Of a DNA stretch of 43,082 bases, positions 34,009 to 42,636 are shown piece after piece. The DNA lies in contig CAZRMK010000004.1 of the NCBI GenBank assembly GCA_964601165.1, positions 1-43,082 on the forward strand, read 5' to 3'. How positions within the stretch are numbered: position 1 is the first letter of the stretch; each line of letters begins with the position of its first letter. A program made the translations under genes and the position numbers. The DNA is from Thiosulfativibrio sp964601165. Its GTDB lineage: Bacteria; Pseudomonadota; Gammaproteobacteria; Thiomicrospirales; Thiomicrospiraceae. The notes under the pieces were generated by a model, which was not told the DNA's origin, made no database searches, and saw only the letters and a program-made list of their open reading frames with translations.

Positions 34009-34133
34009 TATTCAAATATACGACTAGTGATATGAAAATTAGTTGATTTTACGGGGTGTGTGTAGGATGACTGGTGTCATTTAGCACGGCAAAACGGAGT
34101 GAGTCCTAGGAAGGGGCTGGCTCCGTTTTTTTA
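34009..34133 (+). ncRNA. Candidate small RNA of about 125 nt
   Basis: A good promoter (33974-34002) and a strong intrinsic terminator (34093-34133) bracket about 125 bases with no ORF longer than a few codons. Inside is a small hairpin ATGAC-TGGT-GTCAT (34067-34080). I do not recognise a known RNA family. It could be a real small RNA, a leader left over from a lost gene, or chance. Confidence 0.4.
34093..34133 (+). terminator. Strong intrinsic terminator
   Basis: AACGGAG (34093-34099) pairs with CTCCGTT (34121-34127), with an inner stem AGTCC/GGGCT, and is followed by a run of Ts to 34132. No gene ends just upstream, which is why it is assigned to the candidate RNA. Confidence 0.7.
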
Positions 34134-34310
34134 TATTCACGAAAACAACTTGTTTGGGGTCTTTGCTCGGGCGGTAAAAGGAAGAAATAAAATAAAGAGA
34201 CCTTTGTATAAAGTTTTGTTAAATAATGTAAAAGTTATAGGAAATGTCCTGCACTAAATGAATTTAGAGGAGCTAAGAAGAGTGGCTTTGGGATGTTTTA
34301 TAAATTTTTA

Positions 34311-34366
34311 CCTAAATCCTGCATCAAATTGTTAATGTATCTAGTGCAAGCTCTTGCAGGATTTAG
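34311..34366. repeat. Copy 5 of the palindrome, interrupted
   Basis: CCTAAATCCTGCA (34311-34323) and TGCAGGATTTAG (34355-34366) are the two arms of the palindrome, but about 31 bases separate them. The sequence GCAAGCTCTTGC beside the right arm looks like a changed centre, so an insertion of about 20 bases between left arm and centre is the simplest reading. Confidence 0.75.
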
Positions 34367-34413
34367 ATTTTAATATAATTCAGTGAAGTTTTAAGTATTT
34401 TTATCCGATAAAA

Positions 34414-34482
34414 GACCTCTGCATAATTCAAGCACAAAGAGAAATTAGCTATTTTAACTTGTGTTTGAGTTATGCGGAGGTC
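34414..34482. repeat. 69-bp inverted-repeat element (MITE-like)
   Basis: A 24-base arm GACCTCTGCATAATTCAAGC (34414-34437, ending ACAA) pairs with 34459-34482 at 21 of 24 positions, with 21 bases between. The arm matches the element end that overlaps the ettA stop. It lies 120 bases before carA, has no ORF, and resembles a MITE. Confidence 0.7.
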
Positions 34483-34601
34483 CACTGGCTAACTAATTTG
34501 TGCAAAAGGTCTTTTGTTTTCAGGTAATTATCAAAATTAAAGAAATTAGAAGTTAGGTGGGTGATTACTCACGAAATTGACTCATTGGCAGATAATATAA
34601 T

Positions 34602-35735
34602 ATGACACAGGCTTTATTAGCATTAGAAAATGGTACTTTATTTTGGGGTGAGTCTATTGGTACAGAAGGAGAGACCGTTGGAGAAATTGTTTTTAATACT
34701 TCGTTAACGGGCTACCAAGAGATTTTAACGGATCCTTCTTATTTTAAACAAATTGTAACCTTAACTTATCCGCATATTGGAAATGTAGGCATTAATGAGG
34801 AAGACTGTGAGTCTGACGGTATTATGGCTCAAGGTTTAGTTATTAAAAATTGCCCTGCTGTTATGAGTAATTTTAGAGCTCAAAAATCGTTACCAGAATA
34901 TTTAAAAGAACAAAAAGTTGTTGCCATTGCTGATATTGATACGCGAAAGTTAACTCGTATCCTTCGTGATAAAGGCGCTCAGTCTGGTGTAATTGTGGCA
35001 GGTGAAAATATTGATGCAGATGTTGCTATTGCTAAAGCAAAATCTTTTGCAGGTTTAAAAGGTATAGATTTAGTCAAAGAAGTGACTACTTCAAAGCCTT
35101 ATTTTTGGAAAGAAGGTTCGTGGACTTTAGGACAAGGCTATACTGATTGTTCTGCTAGCCAACAATATCATGTAGTGGCATATGACTATGGTATTAAGAA
35201 AAATATTCTACGAATGCTGGCAGATCGAGGTTGTGAATTAACTGTTGTGCCAGCTGAAATGCCAGCCTCTGAAGTTTTAGCGATGAATCCTGATGGAGTC
35301 TTTTTGTCAAATGGTCCTGGTGATCCTGAGCCTTGTGATTATGCTATTTTAGCTATTATGGAGCTGTTAGAGGCGGATGTTCCAGTGTTTGGGATTTGTT
35401 TAGGGCATCAGTTGTTAGCACTGGCTTCGGGAGCGAAAACTCTTAAAATGAAGTTTGGTCATCATGGTGCGAATCATCCTGTTCAAAATTTAGAAACTAA
35501 AGAAGTTATGATTACGGCACAAAACCATGGTTTTGCAGTTGATAAAAATAGCTTGCCTGACAATGTAAAGGCAACACACCGTTCTTTGTTCGATGGTTCT
35601 TTACAAGGTATTCAACGTACAGATAAGCTAGCATTTAGTTTTCAAGGTCATCCAGAAGCTAGTCCTGGTCCACATGATGTCTCTCCTTTATTCGATCAGT
35701 TTATTAAAAATATTAAGCAATATAGAAACATATAA
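34602..35735 (+). CDS. carA: Carbamoyl-phosphate synthase small subunit
   Basis: CarA is the glutaminase subunit; it passes ammonia to CarB for carbamoyl phosphate, used for arginine and pyrimidines. The 377-aa protein has the N-terminal block FNTSLTGYQEILTDPSYFKQ, and the class I amidotransferase domain with FGICLGHQLLALA (catalytic Cys), QNHGFAV and FQGHPEASPGPHD (His and Glu). The start at 34602 matches the family. A TATAAT (34596-34601) touches the ATG and no Shine-Dalgarno sequence is clear, so the real promoter or start context is uncertain. carB follows after 50 bases. Confidence 0.96.
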   Translation: MTQALLALENGTLFWGESIGTEGETVGEIVFNTSLTGYQEILTDPSYFKQIVTLTYPHIGNVGINEEDCESDGIMAQGLVIKNCPAVMSNFRAQKSLPEYLKEQKVVAIADIDTRKLTRILRDKGAQSGVIVAGENIDADVAIAKAKSFAGLKGIDLVKEVTTSKPYFWKEGSWTLGQGYTDCSASQQYHVVAYDYGIKKNILRMLADRGCELTVVPAEMPASEVLAMNPDGVFLSNGPGDPEPCDYAILAIMELLEADVPVFGICLGHQLLALASGAKTLKMKFGHHGANHPVQNLETKEVMITAQNHGFAVDKNSLPDNVKATHRSLFDGSLQGIQRTDKLAFSFQGHPEASPGPHDVSPLFDQFIKNIKQYRNI

Positions 35736-35785
35736 ACCTTATGTGCAATTTAAGAAATACCCTTCAAGCAGGAAATTATTAAACA

Positions 35786-38700
35786 ATGGCAAAAAGAAGT
35801 GATATAAAAAGCGTTCTAATTATTGGTGCCGGTCCTATTATTATTGGGCAAGCTTGTGAATTTGATTATTCTGGCGTTCAGGCCTGTAAAGCTTTGAAGG
35901 AGGAGGGATATCGCGTTATTTTGGTAAACTCTAACCCTGCAACCATTATGACTGATCCAGAAATGGCAGATGCAACCTATATTGAACCTATTGAATGGAA
36001 AACCCTACGAAATATTATTGAAAAAGAAAGACCTGATGCCATTTTACCGACAATGGGTGGGCAAACTGCATTGAATTGTGCATTGGACTTAGATACACAA
36101 GGTGTATTAAAAGAGTTTAATGTAGAGCTAATTGGGGCGAATGCAGATGCGATTGATAAAGCTGAAAATAGAGATCGCTTTCGCAAAGCAATGACAAAAA
36201 TAGGCTTAGATATGCCTGTTTCTGATGTAGCTCACAATATGGAAGAAGCTTGGAAAATTCAAACACAAGTTGGCTTTCCTACGGTAATTCGTCCCTCCTT
36301 CACACTGGGTGGTTCTGGTGGAGGAATTGCCTATAATAAAACCGAATTTGAGCAGATTTGTAAGTTTGGTTTGGATATGTCGCCCACCAAAGAGCTGTTG
36401 ATTGAAGAATCCATTCTAGGCTGGAAAGAATATGAAATGGAAGTGGTACGTGATAAAAATGATAATTGCATTATTGTTTGCTCCATTGAAAACTTAGATC
36501 CAATGGGGGTGCATACCGGAGACTCAATTACGGTTGCTCCTGCTCAAACGCTTACCGATAAAGAATACCAAATTATGCGTAATGCCTCTCTGGCAGTTTT
36601 GCGTGAAATTGGGGTTGAAACTGGTGGATCAAATGTACAGTTTTCAATTAACCCTGAAACAGGGCGAATGATTGTTATTGAAATGAATCCTCGTGTTTCA
36701 CGGTCATCAGCATTGGCATCAAAAGCTACTGGTTTCCCAATTGCAAAAATTGCCACAAAATTGGCAATAGGCTATACCTTAGACGAATTGCAAAACGATA
36801 TTACCGACGGTGCAACTCCTGCGTCATTTGAACCCACTATTGACTATGTAGTAACTAAAGTCCCTCGTTTTACCTTTGAAAAATTTCCTCAAGCAGACGC
36901 ACGTTTATCGACTCAGATGAAGTCGGTAGGAGAGGTTATGGCAATGGGGCGTAACTTTCAAGAATCAATCCAAAAAGCCTTACGCGGCTTAGAAACAGAT
37001 AAAAGTGGTTTTGATGAAATCATGCCGTTATCTAGTATGGACGAAAAAGAAATCAAGGATGTTTTACGTCATGAATTACGCATGCCTGGACCGGAAAGAA
37101 TTTGGTATGTGGCGGATTCTTTTCGTGCAGGTTGGAGTTTGGAAACAGTTTTTGATATTTCAAAAATTGATCCTTGGTTTCTTGCCCAAATTAAAGAGTT
37201 AGTTGATATAGAAGATGAAGTTAAGCAGCGTGGTTTAGACGCATTAGATGAACCTTATTTACGAAAATTAAAGAGAAAAGGGTTTTCTGATAATCGTTTA
37301 GCGGTGTTATTAAATACTGATGCTGCTTTTATTCGTAAGTTTCGCCATACGCTAAATATTCGTCCAGTTTATAAACGAGTTGATACTTGTGCGGCAGAGT
37401 TTGCAACCTCAACTGCCTACTTGTATTCAACTTATGAAGAAGAGTGTGAAGCGAATCCATCCGATAAAGATAAATTTATGATTTTGGGTGGTGGGCCTAA
37501 TCGTATTGGGCAAGGAATTGAATTTGATTATTGTTGTGTTCATGCGGCAATGGCTTTGCGTGAAGATGGTTATGAAACCATCATGGTTAATTGTAACCCA
37601 GAAACAGTTTCAACAGATTACGATACCTCCGATAGGCTTTATTTTGAACCTTTAACACTTGAAGATGTTCTTGAAATTGTTGAAGTAGAAAAGCCAAAAG
37701 GAGTGATTGTTCAGTACGGCGGACAAACGCCATTAAAATTAGCACAAGCCTTAGAAATGGCAGGAGTGCCAATTATTGGAACGACACCAGACTCAATTGA
37801 TCTTGCAGAAGATCGTGAGCGTTTTCAACAGCTATTAAATCAATTAGGGTTAAAGCAACCGCCTAACCGTACTGCAAGAAGTGAAGAGCAAGCCATTGTA
37901 TTAGCTAATGAAATTGGCTATCCGTTAGTTGTCCGTCCTTCTTATGTTTTGGGCGGACGAGCAATGGAAATAGTATATAACGATACAGATTTATCTCGTT
38001 ATATGATTGAAGCAGTTTCTGTTTCTAATGATTCCCCCGTTTTATTAGATAGATTTTTAGATGACGCGGTTGAGTTAGATGTGGATGCAGTATCTGACGG
38101 TGAACTAGTTGTAATTGGCGGGGTTATGGAACATATTGAGCAAGCAGGAATCCACTCAGGTGATTCGGCTTGTTCATTGCCTCCTTATAGTGTCCCTATG
38201 CATATTCAAGACGAAATTAGAAATCAGGTATCTCAAATGGCCAAAGGTTTAAATGTGGTTGGTTTAATGAATACTCAGTTTGCCGTTAAAGGTGAAGATA
38301 TTTATGTTCTAGAAGTTAATCCTAGAGCATCACGCACAGTTCCTTTTGTATCTAAAGCGATGGGGCAACCGCTTGCAAAAATTGCCGCTCGTTGCATGGT
38401 CGGTAAAAAATTGCGAGATCAAGGCTTTACAGAAGAAATTAAACCTAATCACTTTTCTGTTAAAGAAGCAGTATTTCCATTTATAAAGTTTTTAGGAGTA
38501 GATCCTATTTTAGGACCGGAAATGAAATCAACAGGAGAAGTGATGGGGCTAGGTGAAACTTTTGCTGAAGCCTATCATAAAGCTTTGTTGGCGGCTGGCA
38601 CAGAACTACCCCGTTTCGGAAAAGCATTCTTAAGTGTTCGTCAAGCTGACCGTGAGAAGGTAATTGTCCTTGCTCAAAAACTGATTGAAAAAGGATTTGC

Positions 38701-39022
38701 AATTTTAGCAACACGAGGTACTGCCAAATCTTTAGAAGCCGCAGGGGTTGAATGTGAAATCGTTAATAAAGTCACAGAAGGTCGCCCAAATATTGTTGAT
38801 TCTATTGTAAATGAAGAAGTGGATTTGATTGTTAATACTTCCGATGGCTCTGTTAGCATTAAGGATTCGTCTAGTATTAGACGTGAAGCCTTAATGCATA
38901 AAATTTGTTATACCACGACAATGGCAGGAGCTTTGGCGATGGTGGCAGCAATGGAATATTCAGATAATCAAAAAGTAACACGTTTACAAGACATGTTTCT
39001 TCAGGATTTAGGTAAGAAATAA
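35786..39022 (+). CDS. carB: Carbamoyl-phosphate synthase large subunit
   Basis: CarB makes carbamoyl phosphate from bicarbonate, ammonia and two ATP. At 1078 aa it is full length, with two homologous ATP-grasp halves. Landmarks are IGAGPIIIGQACEFDYSG, PTMGGQTALNCAL, FTLGGSGGGIAYN, the second-half GGGPNRIGQGIEFDY, VQYGGQTPLKLA and SYVLGGRAMEIVY. The C-terminal MGS-like allosteric domain holds GFAILATRGTAKSLEAAGV. An AGGA lies 12-15 bases before the ATG. It is in one operon with carA and greA. Confidence 0.97.
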   Translation: MAKRSDIKSVLIIGAGPIIIGQACEFDYSGVQACKALKEEGYRVILVNSNPATIMTDPEMADATYIEPIEWKTLRNIIEKERPDAILPTMGGQTALNCALDLDTQGVLKEFNVELIGANADAIDKAENRDRFRKAMTKIGLDMPVSDVAHNMEEAWKIQTQVGFPTVIRPSFTLGGSGGGIAYNKTEFEQICKFGLDMSPTKELLIEESILGWKEYEMEVVRDKNDNCIIVCSIENLDPMGVHTGDSITVAPAQTLTDKEYQIMRNASLAVLREIGVETGGSNVQFSINPETGRMIVIEMNPRVSRSSALASKATGFPIAKIATKLAIGYTLDELQNDITDGATPASFEPTIDYVVTKVPRFTFEKFPQADARLSTQMKSVGEVMAMGRNFQESIQKALRGLETDKSGFDEIMPLSSMDEKEIKDVLRHELRMPGPERIWYVADSFRAGWSLETVFDISKIDPWFLAQIKELVDIEDEVKQRGLDALDEPYLRKLKRKGFSDNRLAVLLNTDAAFIRKFRHTLNIRPVYKRVDTCAAEFATSTAYLYSTYEEECEANPSDKDKFMILGGGPNRIGQGIEFDYCCVHAAMALREDGYETIMVNCNPETVSTDYDTSDRLYFEPLTLEDVLEIVEVEKPKGVIVQYGGQTPLKLAQALEMAGVPIIGTTPDSIDLAEDRERFQQLLNQLGLKQPPNRTARSEEQAIVLANEIGYPLVVRPSYVLGGRAMEIVYNDTDLSRYMIEAVSVSNDSPVLLDRFLDDAVELDVDAVSDGELVVIGGVMEHIEQAGIHSGDSACSLPPYSVPMHIQDEIRNQVSQMAKGLNVVGLMNTQFAVKGEDIYVLEVNPRASRTVPFVSKAMGQPLAKIAARCMVGKKLRDQGFTEEIKPNHFSVKEAVFPFIKFLGVDPILGPEMKSTGEVMGLGETFAEAYHKALLAAGTELPRFGKAFLSVRQADREKVIVLAQKLIEKGFAILATRGTAKSLEAAGVECEIVNKVTEGRPNIVDSIVNEEVDLIVNTSDGSVSIKDSSSIRREALMHKICYTTTMAGALAMVAAMEYSDNQKVTRLQDMFLQDLGKK

Positions 39023-39045
39023 GTTATTTTAAGGAAAATAAAAAG

Positions 39046-39525
39046 ATGCAAAGACATCCCATGACGAAAGAGGGCGCAGAAGCTCTCCAAATTGAATTAA
39101 ATAAGTTAAAAAAAGAAGATCGTCCTGCGGTTACTAAAGATATTGCAGAAGCTCGTGAACATGGAGATTTGAAAGAAAATGCTGAATATCATGCTGCTAG
39201 AGAGCAACAAGGTTTAATGGAAGCACGTATTAAGCAAATTGAAAGTTTGTTGGGTAGTGTTCAAATTATTGATATTTCAAAATTAAATCCAAATGGAAAA
39301 ATTATTTTTGGAGCAACGGTTACTTTATCTAATCTAGAAACAGAAGAAGAAGTAACCTATAAAATAGTAGGTCATGAAGAAGCAGATATTAAGACTCATA
39401 AAATATCTGTTAATTCTCCTTTTGCTAGGGCTTTAATCGGTAAAGAAGAAGGTGAAGAAGCAGTTGTTGAAGCTCCTAAAGGTAATATTGAATATGAAAT
39501 TATAAAAATTCAGTATTTATGGTAA
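39046..39525 (+). CDS. greA: Transcription elongation factor GreA
   Basis: GreA enters the RNA polymerase secondary channel and promotes RNA cleavage in backtracked complexes. The 159-aa protein has the N-terminal coiled coil with EAREHGDLKENAEYHAAREQ (the acidic tip that acts at the active site) and the C-terminal FKBP-like domain (FGATVTLSNLETEEEVTYKI, ISVNSPFARALIGKEEG). It starts 23 bases after carB with an AAGGA Shine-Dalgarno sequence. carAB-greA is a common gammaproteobacterial order. Confidence 0.96.
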   Translation: MQRHPMTKEGAEALQIELNKLKKEDRPAVTKDIAEAREHGDLKENAEYHAAREQQGLMEARIKQIESLLGSVQIIDISKLNPNGKIIFGATVTLSNLETEEEVTYKIVGHEEADIKTHKISVNSPFARALIGKEEGEEAVVEAPKGNIEYEIIKIQYLW

Positions 39526-39532
39526 CTTATTG

Positions 39533-39560
39533 ATATTAAATATTAAATATTAAATATTAA
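39533..39560. repeat. Tandem heptanucleotide repeat (ATATTAA x4)
   Basis: Four perfect head-to-tail copies of ATATTAA follow the greA stop codon by 7 bases. Together with the AT-rich stretch to 39793 (including an element end at 39691-39710) there is no gene here. Such short tandem repeats can change in number. Confidence 0.9.
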
Positions 39561-39690
39561 GTGTTGGATAAAAAAAGCTTATAAGTAAATAATTATTTTC
39601 TAATATTTTAAGGTTGCAATTTATACTCAAAAGGTTCAAAATTAACTCGTTAAAAATAAATACCTTAAAATTTATACTTATTTACCTGAA

Positions 39691-39710
39691 AGCATTTATG
39701 CGAAGGTCTC
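39691..39710 (-). repeat. Mobile-element end (GAGACCTTCGCATAAATGCT)
   Basis: On the minus strand this 20-base sequence matches the ends at 32598 (overlapping the ettA stop) and 34197 through GAGACCTT-GCATAA. It appears alone, so it may be a solo end or a decayed copy. Confidence 0.45.
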
Positions 39711-39793
39711 ATTTAAGGAAACACTTAAACTACCTAAGTTTTTAAATATAAAATTTGAGAAAAAAGAACAACTGATTTGGAGTGATATTAAGA

Positions 39794-40144
39794 ATGAAAA
39801 ACCTAACACTAAAAGTTTTATTTATTTCTGCAGCCGCAGTTTTTTCAATGAGTGCTCAAGCGTCAGTTTACGACAAATGTCTTGCTGATGCTACTTTATT
39901 AATTGAAACAGCTAGAGAAGATGGTATTGCTGCAGCTAAGGCTATAGAGCAACAGACAACTGTTCTTGAATGTCATGCAGAGCTGTCCAAGATAGAAGCA
40001 AAATATGGTGACAAAACTAGAGGGCTTAATCCTGCTTCAGTTATGACACCAGAGGATCGTTTAGCATGGGCTAAACTTTTTAACGCGATTGATGCTAAGG
40101 AGTTTCAAGGGGTTCCTTTTTTACAGGCAGCTTTTTATCGTTAA
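39794..40144 (+). CDS. Small secreted protein, function unknown
   Basis: The ATG at 39794 gives 116 aa with a clear signal peptide (MKNLTLKV, a hydrophobic core, then SAQA before SVYDKC). A GTG at 39782 would add four residues before the signal peptide and is unlikely. The mature part is helical and charged, with two cysteines (YDKC and LECHAEL) that could form one disulfide. I do not recognise the family. It is single, with a terminator downstream at 40231. Confidence 0.7.
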   Translation: MKNLTLKVLFISAAAVFSMSAQASVYDKCLADATLLIETAREDGIAAAKAIEQQTTVLECHAELSKIEAKYGDKTRGLNPASVMTPEDRLAWAKLFNAIDAKEFQGVPFLQAAFYR

Positions 40145-40230
40145 AAGTTTAATATTATGGGACATTGATTTGAAAGGGATAAATATAAAAATGATATAAT
40201 TTTTTATTCTTTTTTTAAAGTCTCATATTA

Positions 40231-40258
40231 AAAAGCCAGCAACTATGCTGGCTTTTTT
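40231..40258 (+). terminator. Intrinsic terminator after the small secreted protein gene
   Basis: AAAAGCCAGC (40231-40240), a loop AACTAT and GCTGGCTTTTTT make a strong hairpin with flanking A and T runs. It lies 86 bases after the stop codon and before the DUF455 gene. Confidence 0.85.
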
Positions 40259-40318
40259 GTTTTATACCCTTTTTTATACAAAGGTATAATGTTTATTCTG
40301 CTATAAAAGGCATGTTTA

Positions 40319-41137
40319 ATGTTAAAAGAAAATATATTTGAAACCGTTTATGATTGTTTGATGGAAGCTGATTTAGATGTCAAACTCCAGAAATTGCAAA
40401 ATATTCAGATATTTTGGTCTGAAGAATCGTTTGACTTTACGCCACTGAATGAAGTTAAACGTGTTCCTGATGCCGGTCGTCCCGTTAAGCCAAATCTTGT
40501 CTTTCCTAGAGAACTCCCTAAAAGAAAGTTGGGTTCTAAGGAAGGTCATATGGCTTTAATGCATTCCATTGCTCATATTGAATTTAATGCAATTAATTTA
40601 GCTTTAGATGCAATGTACCGTTTTCAAAAAATGCCTTTTGGATACTACCAAGACTGGTTAGGAGTGGCTGGAGAAGAGTCCTACCATTTTCAAATGATTA
40701 GAGAGCATTTGTCTCATCTTGGAGGAGAATATGGTGATATTCCTGCTCATAATGGTTTATGGCTAACCACCTATGAAACAGACCATGATCCTCTTATTAG
40801 AATGGCTTTAGTGCCACGTACCTTAGAGGCAAGAGGATTAGACGTTACTCCAGCGATGATTAGTAAGTTGCGAGCCATTGGAGATAAGCGAGGAGTTGAA
40901 ATTCTTAAGATTCTATTACAGGATGAAATAGGGCATGTAGAAGTAGGAACACGTTGGTTTCGTTATTTATGTCAACAACGAGGCTTAAACCCCTTTAACA
41001 CCTTTACCGAAATTGTTGAAAAGTATTTTCATGGCAATATTCGCGGACCTTTTAATTATGAAGCAAGAAAAGAAGCTGGTTTTTCAGAAGAAGAAATTTC
41101 TTGGTTAAAGGACGTTGAGAAAAGAGCTAAACAATGA
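40319..41137 (+). CDS. DUF455 family ferritin-like protein
   Basis: This 272-aa protein matches DUF455 (PF04305), a ferritin-like family. Probable metal ligands are in HSIAHIEFNAINLALD, GEESYHFQM and LLQDEIGHVEVGT (paired Glu and ExxH motifs of a di-iron site). No member has a firmly known role; the fold suggests di-iron oxidase or oxygenase chemistry. It is followed by a thioredoxin-like gene after 67 bases, perhaps in one transcript. Confidence 0.87.
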   Translation: MLKENIFETVYDCLMEADLDVKLQKLQNIQIFWSEESFDFTPLNEVKRVPDAGRPVKPNLVFPRELPKRKLGSKEGHMALMHSIAHIEFNAINLALDAMYRFQKMPFGYYQDWLGVAGEESYHFQMIREHLSHLGGEYGDIPAHNGLWLTTYETDHDPLIRMALVPRTLEARGLDVTPAMISKLRAIGDKRGVEILKILLQDEIGHVEVGTRWFRYLCQQRGLNPFNTFTEIVEKYFHGNIRGPFNYEARKEAGFSEEEISWLKDVEKRAKQ

Positions 41138-41204
41138 GGTTTGGAGCGCGATTCTAGAGGAGTTATAGCTGCCGCTTGGTTATGGAATGAAAAGGAAGTT
41201 TTGC

Positions 41205-41558
41205 ATGGAAAGGTTTAAAGATTTAGCACAACTTGAGGGATTAAAGCAGTCAGAAGATGCTTTATTGGTTTTATTTGGTGGTCAAAAATGTACTGTATGT
41301 GATTCGATTAAACCTAAATTAATAGAGTTAATGATAGAGCATTATCCTAAAATAAAACTGGTTTATATTGATTGTCATCTCACTACTGAGATTTGTTCTC
41401 AGAATAGGGTGTTATCATTACCAACATTAGAAGTGTATTTTGCAGGTAAGCTAATCCTTGAAGAGATTCGAACTTTTAGTTTGCAAAAAGTAGTGAATGA
41501 TCTTGCTAGACCTTATAGAATGTGTTTTTTTAAATTAGATGAGACGAGTAATTTGTAA
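41205..41558 (+). CDS. Thioredoxin-like protein with CTVC motif
   Basis: This is a thioredoxin-fold protein of 117 aa. The redox motif is Cys29-Thr-Val-Cys32 (FGGQKCTVC), followed by IKLVYIDCH and the cis-proline segment LSLPTLEVYFAGKL. The ATG at 41205 has AGGAAG six bases upstream; the in-frame upstream start at 41187 is less likely. The CTVC motif differs from the CGPC of thioredoxin, so its redox role may differ. It lies between a DUF455 gene and the TerB-DnaJ gene. Confidence 0.78.
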   Translation: MERFKDLAQLEGLKQSEDALLVLFGGQKCTVCDSIKPKLIELMIEHYPKIKLVYIDCHLTTEICSQNRVLSLPTLEVYFAGKLILEEIRTFSLQKVVNDLARPYRMCFFKLDETSNL

Positions 41559-41575
41559 CTGCTCTAGGAATTTTT

Positions 41576-42400
41576 GTGAAATTTATTAAATTTTTAATTA
41601 TTGCCCCCATAGTTGTGTTTTTTATTCTGCTTAAGTTTTCATTTAAGCTGATAGGTCGTTCATTGGATTTAGGAGTGGATGCTTTTAAATCAGTTAAAAA
41701 TAGTCAAAGTTTTTCCGAGGCTTATCAAAATTTTACCAGTAATGCCTATACAAAAAGCCGCTTATCAATGCCTGAAGAGGTGATTACTTTAATGGCAAAA
41801 ATAGCTAAAAGTGATGGTAAAGTGAGTGAAGTTGAAGTGGAGTTTATGAGCGATACCATCAAAGCGATGGTTGCTTCAATGCGTCAATCAGGTGTGCCAG
41901 AAATTTTAGTCGAAAAAACCAAAAAGAAGCTGTTTGAATTAGCCAATCAAGCCAAAAATGATGATCGTCCAGTTAGCTATTATTGTTACTCGCTTGGTAG
42001 AAGTGTAGAAGGGATTCGTGTAGGAGCTTTCTTGCAATTAGCCTCTTTTGCTTCGTTAGATGGATTCTCAGAAGATGCCCTAAAAACCTTAAATGAAATT
42101 GGTGAACTTCTTAAATTTTCACCTGAAAAGATTCAACAGATGAGAGAGAGAGTTCTTGGGTCAGGAGCACAAAGTGCCTTAAAACCAGGTCAAGACCCTT
42201 ATGAAGTATTAGGTTGTACGGCAGAAGATGAGTTTTCTAAAATTAAAAAATCTTATCGAGTATTAGTTAAAAAATATCATCCAGATTATATGCATGGTAA
42301 AGGTTTAGACGATGATGAAATTAAGCAAGCAACAGAAAAAATGAAAGAAGTGAATGCTGCTTATGAAGAGATTAAAAACAAATTAAAGGTAAAAAAATAA
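41576..42400 (+). CDS. Membrane-anchored TerB-DnaJ protein (DjlA-like)
   Basis: This 274-aa protein has an N-terminal membrane helix (about residues 5-24), a TerB-like helical domain (about 65-195; LMAKIAKSDGKVSEVEVEFM and QLASFASLDGFSEDALKTL) and a C-terminal J-domain (about 208-272) with the HPD motif at 235-237. The same order is seen in DjlA, a membrane co-chaperone that stimulates DnaK. The start is GTG, supported by AGGA six bases upstream. The stop codon overlaps the next ATG (TAATG). Confidence 0.85.
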   Translation: MKFIKFLIIAPIVVFFILLKFSFKLIGRSLDLGVDAFKSVKNSQSFSEAYQNFTSNAYTKSRLSMPEEVITLMAKIAKSDGKVSEVEVEFMSDTIKAMVASMRQSGVPEILVEKTKKKLFELANQAKNDDRPVSYYCYSLGRSVEGIRVGAFLQLASFASLDGFSEDALKTLNEIGELLKFSPEKIQQMRERVLGSGAQSALKPGQDPYEVLGCTAEDEFSKIKKSYRVLVKKYHPDYMHGKGLDDDEIKQATEKMKEVNAAYEEIKNKLKVKK

Positions 42401-42636
42401 TGGATATTTGGACGCGCCTATTTTTATATTCAAGTGCATCTTTAGGAGCCATTTTTTTATTGGTAAGCTTAATTGTGCTATCAAACGCCGAAGGTGGAAT
42501 GTTAACAGTTGAGAACGTAGCACACTTATCTGATGCTATGGCATCGTTTTATAATTTTATACGTTGGTTTATTTATTTATGGATTCCCCTCGCATTGTTT
42601 ATATTTTTTCGTTTTTTGCGAAGAATGTTTTCTTAA
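42400..42636 (+). CDS. 78-aa two-helix membrane protein, function unknown
   Basis: It starts at the ATG that overlaps the stop of the TerB-DnaJ gene, so the two are translationally coupled. Two hydrophobic segments are seen (about residues 7-27 and 52-72) with a short loop and a basic end (RFLRRMFS). I do not recognise a family. The tight coupling suggests a function with the TerB-DnaJ protein. Confidence 0.7.
   Translation: MDIWTRLFLYSSASLGAIFLLVSLIVLSNAEGGMLTVENVAHLSDAMASFYNFIRWFIYLWIPLALFIFFRFLRRMFS

Noticed and set aside
7533..34366. CRISPR array, because a palindromic repeat recurs
   Set aside because: The copies are thousands of bases apart, not spaced by 30-40-base spacers, and no cas gene is present.
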